Part shown: piece after piece, positions 14,419-22,345 of the stretch
How the letters are laid out: every line of letters begins with the position of its first letter
Numbering within the stretch: position 1 is the stretch's first letter
Source of the DNA: a virus
Length of the DNA: 33,547 nucleotides
Strand: one strand, 5' to 3'
IMG/VR virus record: IMGVR_UViG_3300025889_000489
Location: 1 to 33,547 of that record
Made by a program: the position numbers and the translations under genes
The notes under the pieces: generated by a model
What the model was told of the DNA's origin: nothing
The model's database searches: none
What the model saw: the letters and a program-made list of their open reading frames with translations, nothing else

Positions 14419-15293
14419 TGCTGACGATCAAGAACCATTGGGTCAAAGAGGCAGAAGAACTCTCGACCAAGAAAAAGGGACCCGGAGAACTGCGGGGACC
14501 CGATGGTATCGTCATGCACTACACGGCAGGTTGGAAGACGGAAGGCGACATCGCTACGCTGACGACCAGCGACCGCCAAGCCTCTGTGCAGTTCATCGTT
14601 AGCCGCGAAGGTAAAATCTATCAGTGTATGCCTGCCAACTGGCGGGCGTGGCACGCAGGACCATCCAAGTACAATGGTTGGAGTGGCCTGAACAACAACT
14701 TCATCGGAATTGAAATCTGCAATGCCGGATGGATCAAGAAAACCTCTGATGGAAACTACGTTGATCAGTACGGACAGCGCATCAGCCCTGCCGGAAAATT
14801 TCTGGACTACACAGCCCGCTCTACCGCTACTCAGCCGCAAACATGGCATCACGAGTATCATCCTCGCCTCGCCAAGGGCGAATACGCGTGGGAGCCTTTT
14901 TACCCGGCGCAACTCGATGCTGTGGAAGCGCTAACGGAAGCGCTGATCAAGTATTATCCGACGATTAAACACATCGTGTCGCACGAGGAAATCGATACCC
15001 GTGGCTGGAAAACAGACACAGGCCCGGTATTTCCTATGCGTCGTTACACGAAGTTGCTTGATGACCGTGATAAAGGTTTCAACCCGGATAAGCTGTATAA
15101 AATCACGAGTGAGATAGGAAAGGTAGTTGCGATCTGCGATACGCCCAGCGCCGCAGCAACGCACATCTATGTGGCATTAGTCGGGCAGGTGTTTTGGGTC
15201 GATGACGAACGCGGGGATTGGTTCCACATATTCGGAGACGGCCTACCGAACGGTGGATGGGTGCGCAAGAAATTTCTTGTGCCAGTAGGTTAA
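14418..15293 (+). CDS. endolysin, N-acetylmuramoyl-L-alanine amidase (Amidase_2) with C-terminal SH3-like domain
   Basis: 291 residues from ATG 14418. The Amidase_2 zinc site is visible: His34 (VMHYTAG), His189 (VSHEEID) and Asp200 (TDTGP). GIEICNAG near residue 97 is another family block. Residues ~225-291 form a small beta-rich region (YKITSEIGKVVAI … WFHIFGDGLPNGGWVRKKFL) like a bacterial SH3 cell-wall-binding module. It cleaves the amide link between MurNAc and the stem peptide to lyse the host. No signal peptide is visible, so a holin is required. It is followed after 10 bases by the spanin-like pair. Confidence 0.93.
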   Translation: MLTIKNHWVKEAEELSTKKKGPGELRGPDGIVMHYTAGWKTEGDIATLTTSDRQASVQFIVSREGKIYQCMPANWRAWHAGPSKYNGWSGLNNNFIGIEICNAGWIKKTSDGNYVDQYGQRISPAGKFLDYTARSTATQPQTWHHEYHPRLAKGEYAWEPFYPAQLDAVEALTEALIKYYPTIKHIVSHEEIDTRGWKTDTGPVFPMRRYTKLLDDRDKGFNPDKLYKITSEIGKVVAICDTPSAAATHIYVALVGQVFWVDDERGDWFHIFGDGLPNGGWVRKKFLVPVG

Positions 15294-15303
15294 GGAAACT
15301 AAC

Positions 15304-15711
15304 ATGCCTGCATTTCTACTAACAATCGTCGCCTTCCTTGGTGGATGGCGCAACCTCGTGGCAGCGAGCCTCATCGCAGGCGCCGTTGGCACAGCCGCGT
15401 ACTACGTCCATCAGTACGACAAGCGCGGCACTGAGATTGCTATTCTGAAACGCCAACTAGGTGAGAAGAACAGCGCTCTGGAAGTCGCCCGCATCAACAT
15501 CGAATTGGCGAACCGCGCAGCCGACGCGCTGAACACACGGCTTGCTCAGCGTGATGTTGATCTGGAAGCCTTCTGCAAAATTCTCAACACCATCGAGACG
15601 GACACCGACCCCGACGCCGATGGTCCTGTTGGTACCCCGGTCGATAAGGCACTTGAGGCCTTGAAGCAACTTGATGACAACAAGGCCAAGAAAGAGGAAA
15701 AGCCTCAATGA
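15304..15711 (+). CDS. inner-membrane spanin-like protein (Rz-like)
   Basis: 135 residues; AAGGA upstream of ATG 15304. It has an N-terminal hydrophobic segment (about 3-34), then a periplasmic coiled-coil region (EIAILKRQLGEKNSALEVAR … DALNTRLAQRD) and an acidic/Pro-Gly tail. The topology, position after the endolysin and overlap with a small secreted protein are those of an i-spanin (Rz). The two hydrophobic stretches also leave a holin possibility open. Its stop overlaps the next ATG (ATGA). Confidence 0.8.
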   Translation: MPAFLLTIVAFLGGWRNLVAASLIAGAVGTAAYYVHQYDKRGTEIAILKRQLGEKNSALEVARINIELANRAADALNTRLAQRDVDLEAFCKILNTIETDTDPDADGPVGTPVDKALEALKQLDDNKAKKEEKPQ

Positions 15712-16016
15712 TGAAGCCTCTGATCATTTCCCTCGTAGCGCTACTGGCGCTCACGGGTGCCGACAGCAGCGGTGGCTGCGACGGCGAATACATTCCCACC
15801 GTCGAACAGATTGACCTGAACATTCCCTCAGAGCTTAGGCAGTGCAAATACGCCCCGAAATCACCGGGCAAAAATGCGAGCCGACGCCAGACAGCGAAGT
15901 ATCTCATCAAGCTCTACGACGCGTGGGAAGACTGCTACGGCAACAACAAGCAGATCGACAACCTTTACAAGCAGTACAAGGTGAAGGTCGAGAAGCTTAG
16001 GCGGAAGTACAAGTAA
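15708..16016 (+). CDS. small exported protein, o-spanin-like (Rz1-like)
   Basis: 102 residues. A signal peptide (KPLIISLVALLALTGA) is followed by SSGGC, a poor lipobox: Cys is in place but -3 is Ser rather than Leu. The mature part has two further cysteines (LRQCKYAPKSPG, WEDCYGNN) and a charged C-terminal helix. Overlap with the upstream i-spanin-like gene is typical of Rz/Rz1 pairs. It is longer than classical Rz1, so it may be a variant o-spanin or an unrelated secreted lysis accessory. Confidence 0.75.
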   Translation: MMKPLIISLVALLALTGADSSGGCDGEYIPTVEQIDLNIPSELRQCKYAPKSPGKNASRRQTAKYLIKLYDAWEDCYGNNKQIDNLYKQYKVKVEKLRRKYK

Positions 16017-16035
16017 CTTGTGCGAGAGCCTTCTG

Positions 16036-16067
16036 ATGGTGGTCATCGTGCTTATGATGACCACCAT
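16036..16067 (+). other. perfect 12-bp hairpin; overlaps a 21-codon membrane micro-ORF (16036-16101)
   Basis: ATGGTGGTCATC (16036-16047) is exactly complementary to GATGACCACCAT (16056-16067), loop GTGCTTAT, with no good T-run after it. The same bases open a 21-codon frame (MVVIVLMMTTILVIFFRTGK plus Lys) whose TAA at 16099-16101 overlaps the ATG of the next gene. Either the RNA hairpin or the micro-peptide (membrane span with basic tail) could be the functional element. No strong Shine-Dalgarno precedes it. Confidence 0.5.
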
Positions 16068-16100
16068 CCTCGTTATCTTCTTTCGAACGGGTAAGAAATA

Positions 16101-18359
16101 ATGGTCAAAAGTATCTCTGCCGGTATGACGACTGCGCTTGACGCAGATGTGACGCAACTTGCTCTCTGCGTTGAGATTGAGCGAGACGACGGGCGTGTGT
16201 ACCGTATGACTAACCACGACACCGACCTCACAGTGTCGGGCAAGGTCTACCGCAGCGATATTTCCTTCAACCTGTCCGCCATCAGCAGCACGTCGGGGCT
16301 CGCCGTTGATAACACGGAACTGACGCTCGCGCTGGACGGCACGCTTTTCGTTGCCGAAGATTTTCAGAACGGCGCGTTTCGCAACGCGCAAGTCACTGTG
16401 TTCCGTACGAAGTTCTCGGATACTTCTGTCGGACGCCTTGTAGTCAGGAAAGGATGGTTCGGTGAAGTCAACTTCAACCAGCACGGATATGTTCAAGTCA
16501 CTATCATTGGACTACTCAAAGTCCTTGATCTCATGGTGGGTCGCCTCTATCAGCCTGCTTGCGATGCCGATCTTGGCGACAAGCGCTGTCGCATCGCGAT
16601 TGATGGGGGTCAAGCGTACGCCCACGACAACATCTATCGAGTAGGTGATTGGGTCTACGTCTACGACGAAGCATCTATGACTTCAATCCCCATCACTAAC
16701 CACGACTTCGAAGACGACGGCGCCCGCACCGTTGCGCAGGCCATCACCGGCTGGACAAAATCAAGCCCTGCTGCGTGGGTGGTCGCCAGTTCCTCCAGTG
16801 GTCTTAATGACTACGGGCTCGACGGTGGCGCGTTCTCACTATTCGGCACAACGTTTACCGGCGATCAGGACGTTGAGCAGTTCGTTTATCAGGACATCGA
16901 TCTTGTAACGGCAGGCCTCAGTGCTACCGACATCGACGCCGGAAAGATTTCGTGCCTGTTCTCCGCAGCGATGGCGAACTACACAGGCGTCTCCGACAAG
17001 CCGCGCCTGCGTGTTGAGTTCATGAACGCGGCGAGCGAGATTATCGACCGCAAAGATACTCGCTACATCGATCTGTACGCCGAAGACGATTGGGAGCGCC
17101 ATCACGTAGGTGGGCCTATCATCGCTGGCGCACGTACCGCCCGTGTATACCTGTACGCATACGTCCCAGCGACAGTTAATGCCTCACGCGCTGCCTTTGA
17201 TGATGTTAAGGGGTGGTGGTGGGATCACACGTTGGGAAATCCCAACGGCGACATGATCCACAAGGTATCACGCATCTACAGCACGGCAGGCGCAATCGAC
17301 TCCTGGGGCTCGGCACAGAACGGTCCTGCCGTCGCTGGCGAGACGTACATCAAACGTCCGCGTAACCCGTCATTCGAAGCTGGAGCCCCTGTGGCGAATA
17401 GCCAAGGCCCTACGGCAACCGTTGGGTCGGTATGGCGGCGCGTCAACGGAGCTAACGGCGGTGACTGGTTCAGCGTAGGTACGACGCTCGGCGGCATTAG
17501 AGCGCCGTGGAACACCTACATGCTCATCGGCGGCGACAACAGCAGCGGCGTGCAGAGCACGTACGGCGTCTATCAGAACATGGTTCTGGTAGCGGATTGG
17601 GGCCTAGACGTAGCCGAGGTTGACCTTGGACACTACGTTGGTGAGTTCGTGATGACGAACGTGTTCGGTGACGCCACGAGCGCCGTACGCGTGCAACTCG
17701 CATGGAAGAACGCTGGCGGCTCTGTGATCAGCACCGACACGGTGATTGACTGGACCGTCAACGCAGGCGCTCCGATTGAGGTTGATACGAGCGGTCGCTT
17801 CGCTATCCCCGTCAACGCACGTTCTGTTGACATCTATCTATATGTGCGCTCTCCGGTCGGCAGCAGCGCAGCGAGCGTCGCTATCGATGACGTGAGGATG
17901 TACCTGCTCAACGCCTACGCGGCGTCGTCCAAGGACGTTGAGTTTGGTCAAGGTGTGGACGGAACCGTCTTCGACTATGATAGCGGTGATTTCACATTCG
18001 ACGGCGATCTGATCTGGCAGGCGCACACGGCCCACATCGCGTACGACACTGTGGCAAGTGTGACAGACAAGAAAAACTTCACAGCTACATCACTCGCCGG
18101 ATCAGATGGCTCCTACAATACGGCGCTAATTCGCTGGATCAGCGGCGATAACGCTGGACGTAAGAACGTGATCCGCACGTGGACTTCGACCGGCAAACTG
18201 ATCAAGACATACTTCGACCAGATGCAGGACGTTCAGGTTGGTGATCGCTTCCAGATCATCGCGCCGTGCTTCCACCGCTTCACGGAAGACTGTGTAGTAC
18301 GCTTCGATAACGCGTTAAATTTCCGTGGCTTTCCACATCTACCAGGGAGGCGCGGCTGA
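16101..18359 (+). CDS. DUF2163/BR0599-like tail hub protein with large central insertion
   Basis: 752 residues from ATG 16101. The N-terminal ~195 residues are DUF2163 (SISAGMTTALDADVTQLA … GRLYQPACDADLGDKRC). The C-terminal ~100 are the BR0599 domain ending NFRGFPHLPGR. These ends match the gene transfer agent hub protein g13. Between ~198 and ~625 lie two beta-sandwich, carbohydrate-binding-like modules, each opening with NHDFEDDG/NPSFEAGA and closing with …AAFDDVK/…VAIDDVRMYL. Cys154, Cys163, Cys723 and Cys731 lie in the two terminal domains and may form the metal/Fe-S or disulphide site described for GTA and lambda-type hubs. Unusually, it lies after the lysis genes, opposite in strand to every other tail gene here. 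Confidence 0.88.
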   Translation: MVKSISAGMTTALDADVTQLALCVEIERDDGRVYRMTNHDTDLTVSGKVYRSDISFNLSAISSTSGLAVDNTELTLALDGTLFVAEDFQNGAFRNAQVTVFRTKFSDTSVGRLVVRKGWFGEVNFNQHGYVQVTIIGLLKVLDLMVGRLYQPACDADLGDKRCRIAIDGGQAYAHDNIYRVGDWVYVYDEASMTSIPITNHDFEDDGARTVAQAITGWTKSSPAAWVVASSSSGLNDYGLDGGAFSLFGTTFTGDQDVEQFVYQDIDLVTAGLSATDIDAGKISCLFSAAMANYTGVSDKPRLRVEFMNAASEIIDRKDTRYIDLYAEDDWERHHVGGPIIAGARTARVYLYAYVPATVNASRAAFDDVKGWWWDHTLGNPNGDMIHKVSRIYSTAGAIDSWGSAQNGPAVAGETYIKRPRNPSFEAGAPVANSQGPTATVGSVWRRVNGANGGDWFSVGTTLGGIRAPWNTYMLIGGDNSSGVQSTYGVYQNMVLVADWGLDVAEVDLGHYVGEFVMTNVFGDATSAVRVQLAWKNAGGSVISTDTVIDWTVNAGAPIEVDTSGRFAIPVNARSVDIYLYVRSPVGSSAASVAIDDVRMYLLNAYAASSKDVEFGQGVDGTVFDYDSGDFTFDGDLIWQAHTAHIAYDTVASVTDKKNFTATSLAGSDGSYNTALIRWISGDNAGRKNVIRTWTSTGKLIKTYFDQMQDVQVGDRFQIIAPCFHRFTEDCVVRFDNALNFRGFPHLPGRRG

Positions 18360-19102
18360 TGGGTAAGCGCGTAGCCGATATGACGCCGGAAGAACGTGAT
18401 AAGGAGAGAGCGCGGCATGCCAAATATCGCGCTGAAAATCCTGATAAGGTGAGAGCGCAGCAGGCCAAATATTACGCTGAAAATTCTGATAAGGTGAGAG
18501 CGCGGCGGGCCAAATATTGCGCTGAAAATCCTGATAAGGTGAGAGCGCAGCAGGCCAAATATTACGCTGAAAATCCTGATAAGGTGAGAGCGCAGCAGGC
18601 CAAATATTACGCTGAAAATTCTGATAAGGTGAGAGCGCAGCGGGCCAAATATTACGCTGAAAATCCTGATAAGGTGAGAGCGCGGCATGCCAAATATCGC
18701 GCTGAAAATCCTGATAAGGTGAGAGCGTGGCAGGCCAAATATTGCGCTGAAAATCCTGATAAGGAGAGAGCGCGGCGGGCCAAATATTGCGCTGAAAATC
18801 CTGATAAGGTGAGAGCGTACCATGCCCGGCGCAGAGCCCGCGAGTTGCGTGCCGAACCACGTTGGCTTTCACTGACACAACGTATGGCAATCAACGAGGC
18901 CTACGCACGTGCGTGCGAGTTAGATAGACTAACAGGCATAACACATCACGTAGATCACATCTGGCCGTTGAAAGGCAAGACCGCATCTGGACTACACGTT
19001 CCGTGGAACCTGCGCCCTATTCCAGCCGAAGACAATTTGAAGAAATCCAACAAGCGTCCGAAAGAACCGGGCTGGACCCAGGATCATGAGTGGTCTGTAT
19101 GA
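18359..19102 (+). CDS. HNH endonuclease with N-terminal 15-residue tandem repeats
   Basis: 247 residues. Residues ~10-158 are a highly charged helical repeat region (AENPDKVRAQQAKYY, ~nine copies plus a partial one). The C-terminal HNH core is HHVDHIWPLKGK … LHVPWNLRPIPAEDNLKKSN, preceded by a helix (MAINEAYARACELDR). The start overlaps the DUF2163 stop by one base (TGATG). The repeats probably form a long coiled or solenoid DNA-binding arm. It is likely a homing-type nuclease inserted after the tail gene, but it could be a packaging or recombination HNH protein. Confidence 0.88.
   Translation: MGKRVADMTPEERDKERARHAKYRAENPDKVRAQQAKYYAENSDKVRARRAKYCAENPDKVRAQQAKYYAENPDKVRAQQAKYYAENSDKVRAQRAKYYAENPDKVRARHAKYRAENPDKVRAWQAKYCAENPDKERARRAKYCAENPDKVRAYHARRRARELRAEPRWLSLTQRMAINEAYARACELDRLTGITHHVDHIWPLKGKTASGLHVPWNLRPIPAEDNLKKSNKRPKEPGWTQDHEWSV
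18428..18832 (+). repeat. nine tandem 45-bp repeats in the HNH gene
   Basis: Units start at 18428, 18473, 18518, 18563, 18608, 18653, 18698, 18743 and 18788, in frame, each encoding 15 residues; a partial unit precedes them. Differences cluster at a few codons (GCAGCAG/GCGGCGG/GCGGCAT). High DNA identity means copy number can change by slippage or recombination, and it creates long spurious ORFs on the other strand. Confidence 0.95.
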
Positions 19103-19230
19103 AAAAACACGCCTTCACCGTGCGCTTCATATCGTGGTGGTGTTGCGCCCGCTGCGGAATGCTGGCGCTGAATAACGCCGCGTCACGTAAGGCCGCGTCC
19201 AAACCTTGCCCAGGATCAGATGCCGACTGA
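19099..19230 (+). CDS. 43-residue Cys-rich protein
   Basis: ATG 19099 overlaps the HNH stop (ATGA). The product has WWCCARCG near residues 13-20 and a later Cys in KPCPG, a small zinc-finger-like pattern. No family was recognised. It is the last plus-strand gene before the convergent junction. Coupling and composition support a real gene. Confidence 0.6.
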   Translation: MKKHAFTVRFISWWCCARCGMLALNNAASRKAASKPCPGSDAD

Positions 19231-19428
19231 GCTATACACAGTTTTGCTTTTTTGTATATAACTCAGTATGTCCTTGGAGAATTAGGCTATAGCCTGTTGT
19301 TAACGCCGGATAATTAGGTTACAGCCTGTTGCTGTATATCCCAATGTATCCCGAGGCGTCAGGTCAATTCATACTCGCACTTGGTTGACGAAAACTGGAC
19401 AAAAGAAGCGCGCTTATCGCGTAAAGCA
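19231..19428. other. convergent intergenic region with paired 20-bp repeats and T-run
   Basis: Plus and minus transcripts meet here. A TTTTTT run at 19245-19250 follows a weak stem. AATTAGGCTATAGCCTGTTG (19280-19299) is repeated as AATTAGGTTACAGCCTGTTG (19312-19331). The first copy contains the perfect palindrome AGGCTATAGCCT, the second a G-T-paired version. Termination in both directions is expected. No gene is seen in it. Confidence 0.55.
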
Positions 19429-19650
19429 TCACGCGTCAATCTCAGGCTTGGTTACGCACGAGAACTTGACGATGCGGAACTTTGGATGTTCCTCCGACCA
19501 CTTCGCCAATTCAGGCAACGCGTTGTGGAAGCACTGCTGCGGCGTCAATGCGTGATCCGCAGCAAACTGCATTTGCTGATCGTGGCAGACGGTAGGGTCG
19601 GTGATTAGGCAGGCAAGGAATTTGACATAGACTGCAAAGGTAGGTGACAC
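19429..19650 (-). CDS. 73-residue conserved-looking hypothetical protein
   Basis: Minus strand, start GTG at 19650-19648 with AGGAG six bases upstream, three bases after the ligase stop. It has an N-terminal hydrophobic patch, Cys residues in LACLITDPTVCHDQ and LTPQQCFHNALPELAKW, then EEHPKFRIVKFSC. The pattern (…CxxDPxVC…ALPELAKW…HPKFRI…C) looks like small proteins common in alphaproteobacterial phages and prophages, but no function is known. It is the last gene of the minus operon. Confidence 0.8.
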   Translation of the reverse strand: MSPTFAVYVKFLACLITDPTVCHDQQMQFAADHALTPQQCFHNALPELAKWSEEHPKFRIVKFSCVTKPEIDA

Positions 19651-19653
19651 TTG

Positions 19654-20586
19654 TTACTCCTGTTCACATTGGAAGTCGATAGGATCGCGAAAACCCTTGA
19701 AAATCGGAAAGCGCGGAGAGCCATCTTTCGTTATTTCCTGATACTTAAGCGTTACCCATTTCCCGATCAGGTCATCTTTCTGCGACCATAGTTGCGCACG
19801 GTCGGCGGTATTGAACCCGCTACCGATGTCGAACTTAGCTCCGTTAGGAAACTCACATACGAGCGCGCCTAGGACGTTCTGTCCTATCATCGTCTCTACG
19901 CGTACTGGGCGCACCAGATACCCGCGCTCGTCAATCTCGGGCTCAGCAACGTTACTCCTCAACTCGCGGACGCCTACGACCCGCGCTTCCGTATCGTGCC
20001 AGCGCTTGTACTTCATAAGCGCCATGTCAGAGAGACGGCTGTCACCGAACTTGTAGTTGGCTATTGGGCTACGCAGCATCACGCCTTCATATCCCTGCGA
20101 GACGTAGTGCTGTTCCCAAAAACGGAACTCATCGAGCGACTTCACGTGCTGCTGTTCGACGTGAACTAGCCAGTCGTGTCCACGATGATTGATCAGGTTG
20201 TCGAGAACCAACTTCAACCCGTTGTGCCGCGCGTCGAAGAAGATGTCGGGCTGGTTCCACTTGTCGAATACGTGGAACTTGAAATTGGTGATGTCACCCT
20301 CGCCGGACATGACGACACTCTGCGTACGGTTGAACACGCCCTTCGCTGTGGGATCACCGATGATCAGCTCACCGTCCAACCCTTCTGGCGCGCACGACAG
20401 AAGTTTGCGGATACGTTTGTTGGGAAGCAACTTGAGCGTACGCGTCAACGGGAGCCCGTTCTTGATCACGCAGCGGATGCCGTCAAGTTTGGGAGAAAGG
20501 TAGAGCGGGAACTTCAACGCGCTCAAGTTTTCTTCCCCCAACTTCGCGGCGCGCATGGGCCTCATTACAATCTCAGCTTCCAGCAT
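19654..20586 (-). CDS. ATP-dependent DNA ligase
   Basis: 310 residues. Nucleotidyltransferase motifs: I KLDGIR (Lys33 is adenylated), III LDGELI (~70), IIIa FHVFDKW (~104), IV EGVMLRSP (~168), V LMKYKRW (~189), followed by an OB domain (…GKWVTLKYQEITKDGSPRFP). It is T7-like in size and seals nicks in phage DNA replication. Its ATG shares one base with the DUF2460 stop (TGATG), so it is translated as part of the tail operon, an unusual place for a ligase. A second Met at residue 8 is a possible alternative start. Confidence 0.95.
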   Translation of the reverse strand: MLEAEIVMRPMRAAKLGEENLSALKFPLYLSPKLDGIRCVIKNGLPLTRTLKLLPNKRIRKLLSCAPEGLDGELIIGDPTAKGVFNRTQSVVMSGEGDITNFKFHVFDKWNQPDIFFDARHNGLKLVLDNLINHRGHDWLVHVEQQHVKSLDEFRFWEQHYVSQGYEGVMLRSPIANYKFGDSRLSDMALMKYKRWHDTEARVVGVRELRSNVAEPEIDERGYLVRPVRVETMIGQNVLGALVCEFPNGAKFDIGSGFNTADRAQLWSQKDDLIGKWVTLKYQEITKDGSPRFPIFKGFRDPIDFQCEQE

Positions 20587-21212
20587 CAGGCGTCCTCAAG
20601 GATCAGTTCGACCAGCCCAATGCTCGACCAACTTTCCATCAGGAAGCCCTCGTGCGCAGCGGCGAAGGCGTCGGTGTCGAAGCGTACCGGCACGTCGAAC
20701 TCGCCCGTGACGGTCACAGCAAGCCCACCGGCAGGCTTGTTGCCCCCGGTGAAGGTGACGGTACCTGTCGTTGTGTTGAGCGTGTAGTGCGTTGTAAGCG
20801 TCTGCGTAACGTCATTGACCTTGACGACGAACCCGGTGGCAATTGGCTTGAAGATGCGGCGGATATAACTGTTGGCGCCTACCGTGTAGGTCTTCCTGAT
20901 CTTGAACGCAGCGGTTACGCCGTCGCCTGTGCCGATATTCTCATCGGTCAATTCGTAGTCGCCCCAATCCTTGAAGCGAAACCCGTAGGCGCGGCCCTGC
21001 ATCGCGTAGAACCATGCACGCAGGGTATCCATGTCGGTCTTGTTCTTGACGGCATGTGAAACGTCGTACCGGGCCTTTGACGTGGCCCAGCCGATCCCAC
21101 GCTGCTCTTTACCGCTGTGTCCCTCAAAGACCCAGGTCTTGAAGTTAGGACCGCCCGACGAACCGTAGCTTATGTCGTCAGGAAAACGCGGGGTTTCGAT
21201 GAAATCTGCCAT
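20586..21212 (-). CDS. DUF2460 distal tail protein (GTA g12-like)
   Basis: 208 residues. The DUF2460 pattern is seen: IETPRFPDDISYGSSGGPNF, then a V..GHSGKEQRG-type strand, a helix with LRAWFYAMQGRAYGFRFKDWGDY, and a C-terminal beta domain ending VPVRFDTDAF … LVELILEDA. In the Rhodobacter GTA the family forms the distal tail ring joining tube to hub. Here it lies after the fibre genes rather than directly after the tape measure. Start ATG 21212 lies in the stem of a hairpin with AAGG in its loop. Confidence 0.9.
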   Translation of the reverse strand: MADFIETPRFPDDISYGSSGGPNFKTWVFEGHSGKEQRGIGWATSKARYDVSHAVKNKTDMDTLRAWFYAMQGRAYGFRFKDWGDYELTDENIGTGDGVTAAFKIRKTYTVGANSYIRRIFKPIATGFVVKVNDVTQTLTTHYTLNTTTGTVTFTGGNKPAGGLAVTVTGEFDVPVRFDTDAFAAAHEGFLMESWSSIGLVELILEDA

Positions 21213-21247
21213 AAATGACGCCTTATGCTAGATAGCCTGTCATTTAT
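21211..21247 (-). promoter_or_regulatory. hairpin covering DUF2460 start codon
   Basis: In the minus-strand transcript, ATAAATGAC (21247-21239) can pair with GTCATTTAT (21219-21211). The latter includes the first two bases of the DUF2460 start codon, and the AAGG ribosome site lies in the 19-nt loop. It could limit translation of DUF2460 and the coupled ligase. Confidence 0.45.
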
Positions 21248-21288
21248 AGCACCTAAACTACGAATGTCCAGACTTGTTGTTAACTAGG

Positions 21289-22344
21289 TTAACGGTACCG
21301 CACGCCCCACACAGCCGAGTTTAGCGGCGTGACGCTCGCCCACGCCGCAGCAGTGTTGGGATCAACGAAGTCGAACTTCCGCTTCCACGCGTACGACGTG
21401 CTCAGGGTAAGGTCAGCAGTTGCCACGACCGTCCCTCCGCTGTCCGTACGCAACTGAATGCTGCCTGAGCCGTCGTTACGCGCGAGCGCTGTGTGGAGCG
21501 AGAACAGGATGTTCGAAGCTGCGCTGAGCGTAGCCATCGACACGTAGTTGTCCTGATTAGTGGTACTTGACGAAATGTAATCCGTGTCATCGTTATACGC
21601 ACCCAGCGCATCATCAACGCACTGGAAGTTTGATCCGGCAGAGGCCGTCCAGTTTGCCGTAGCACCATCAGCATCAGGGATGACTGTCTCAACGCGCACA
21701 TCACCCAACAGCCCGTTGAACGGCGCCGAGCCTGACGAGTCGTTGACGTAGAAGTAATCAACGTCCGTGTTGGTAATGCCGTCAAAAAACCGCACAGCAT
21801 TTGGCACAGTTGCCGTCGCGTATAGGAAGTCGATGCCGGATACGCTGATGACCTGCGCGCCGTCAACGTACACAGTAGCCGTTCCGCTGTTTACGCAATC
21901 AACCTGCATTTCAATAAGCGACCAGTGACCATTTTCCAGCCACGGGCCGCTTGCGCGGGCGACGATTGTCCCCAGCGCGTTGACAAGCTCCATAGCCCCA
22001 ACATGAATGTTGAGACGGACGCTTTTGAGGTTTGACGCGACGCCGGTAGTAACGCAGAATAGTTCCTGCATCGCCACTACCGACGATGTGGACGTACGCT
22101 TAACGAGAGCGCCCATATTGACGACCGTTCCAGTAGCCGCGCCATCGCGAAACGGGAGCGAAATGTCACGGCTTGCAACGGCTCCATAACGAAGACACGC
22201 GTCACCAAAGCGCCCGTTGCTGGCTGACATCGAGGCAAGTGTGGTACCGCCGTTCGTGTAGTCTGGGTTATCGCTACAGAACTCAGTCCAGCCGGTAGAG
22301 CCGTCCTTGTATTTAGCGAACGCTTCGTAATACAAAAGTGCCAT
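21289..22344 (-). CDS. putative tail adhesin, ConA/LamG-like domain (paralogue 2)
   Basis: About 351 residues from ATG 22344 (MALLYYEAF…), one base after the preceding stop; an in-frame ATG at 22359 is less likely. The N-terminal ~200 residues resemble a jelly-roll lectin fold (GRFGDACLRYG … GHWSLIEMQVDCVNSGTATVYVDGAQV … AVRFFDG). The C-terminal half shares a block with the gene at 22564-23598: GDVRVETVIPDADGATANWT and NDDTDYISSST. A receptor- or glycan-binding tail tip protein is the likely role. Confidence 0.8.
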   Translation of the reverse strand: MALLYYEAFAKYKDGSTGWTEFCSDNPDYTNGGTTLASMSASNGRFGDACLRYGAVASRDISLPFRDGAATGTVVNMGALVKRTSTSSVVAMQELFCVTTGVASNLKSVRLNIHVGAMELVNALGTIVARASGPWLENGHWSLIEMQVDCVNSGTATVYVDGAQVISVSGIDFLYATATVPNAVRFFDGITNTDVDYFYVNDSSGSAPFNGLLGDVRVETVIPDADGATANWTASAGSNFQCVDDALGAYNDDTDYISSSTTNQDNYVSMATLSAASNILFSLHTALARNDGSGSIQLRTDSGGTVVATADLTLSTSYAWKRKFDFVDPNTAAAWASVTPLNSAVWGVRYR

Positions 22345-22345
22345 G

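Noticed and set aside
18428-18832. CRISPR-like array
   Set aside because: Repeats are directly tandem and in frame within a coding gene with no spacers.
18233-18890. Long minus-strand ORFs made of repeated LSPYQDFQRNIWPAA-like units
   Set aside because: Shadow of the 45-bp repeats of the plus-strand HNH gene; repeat length divisible by three keeps all frames open.
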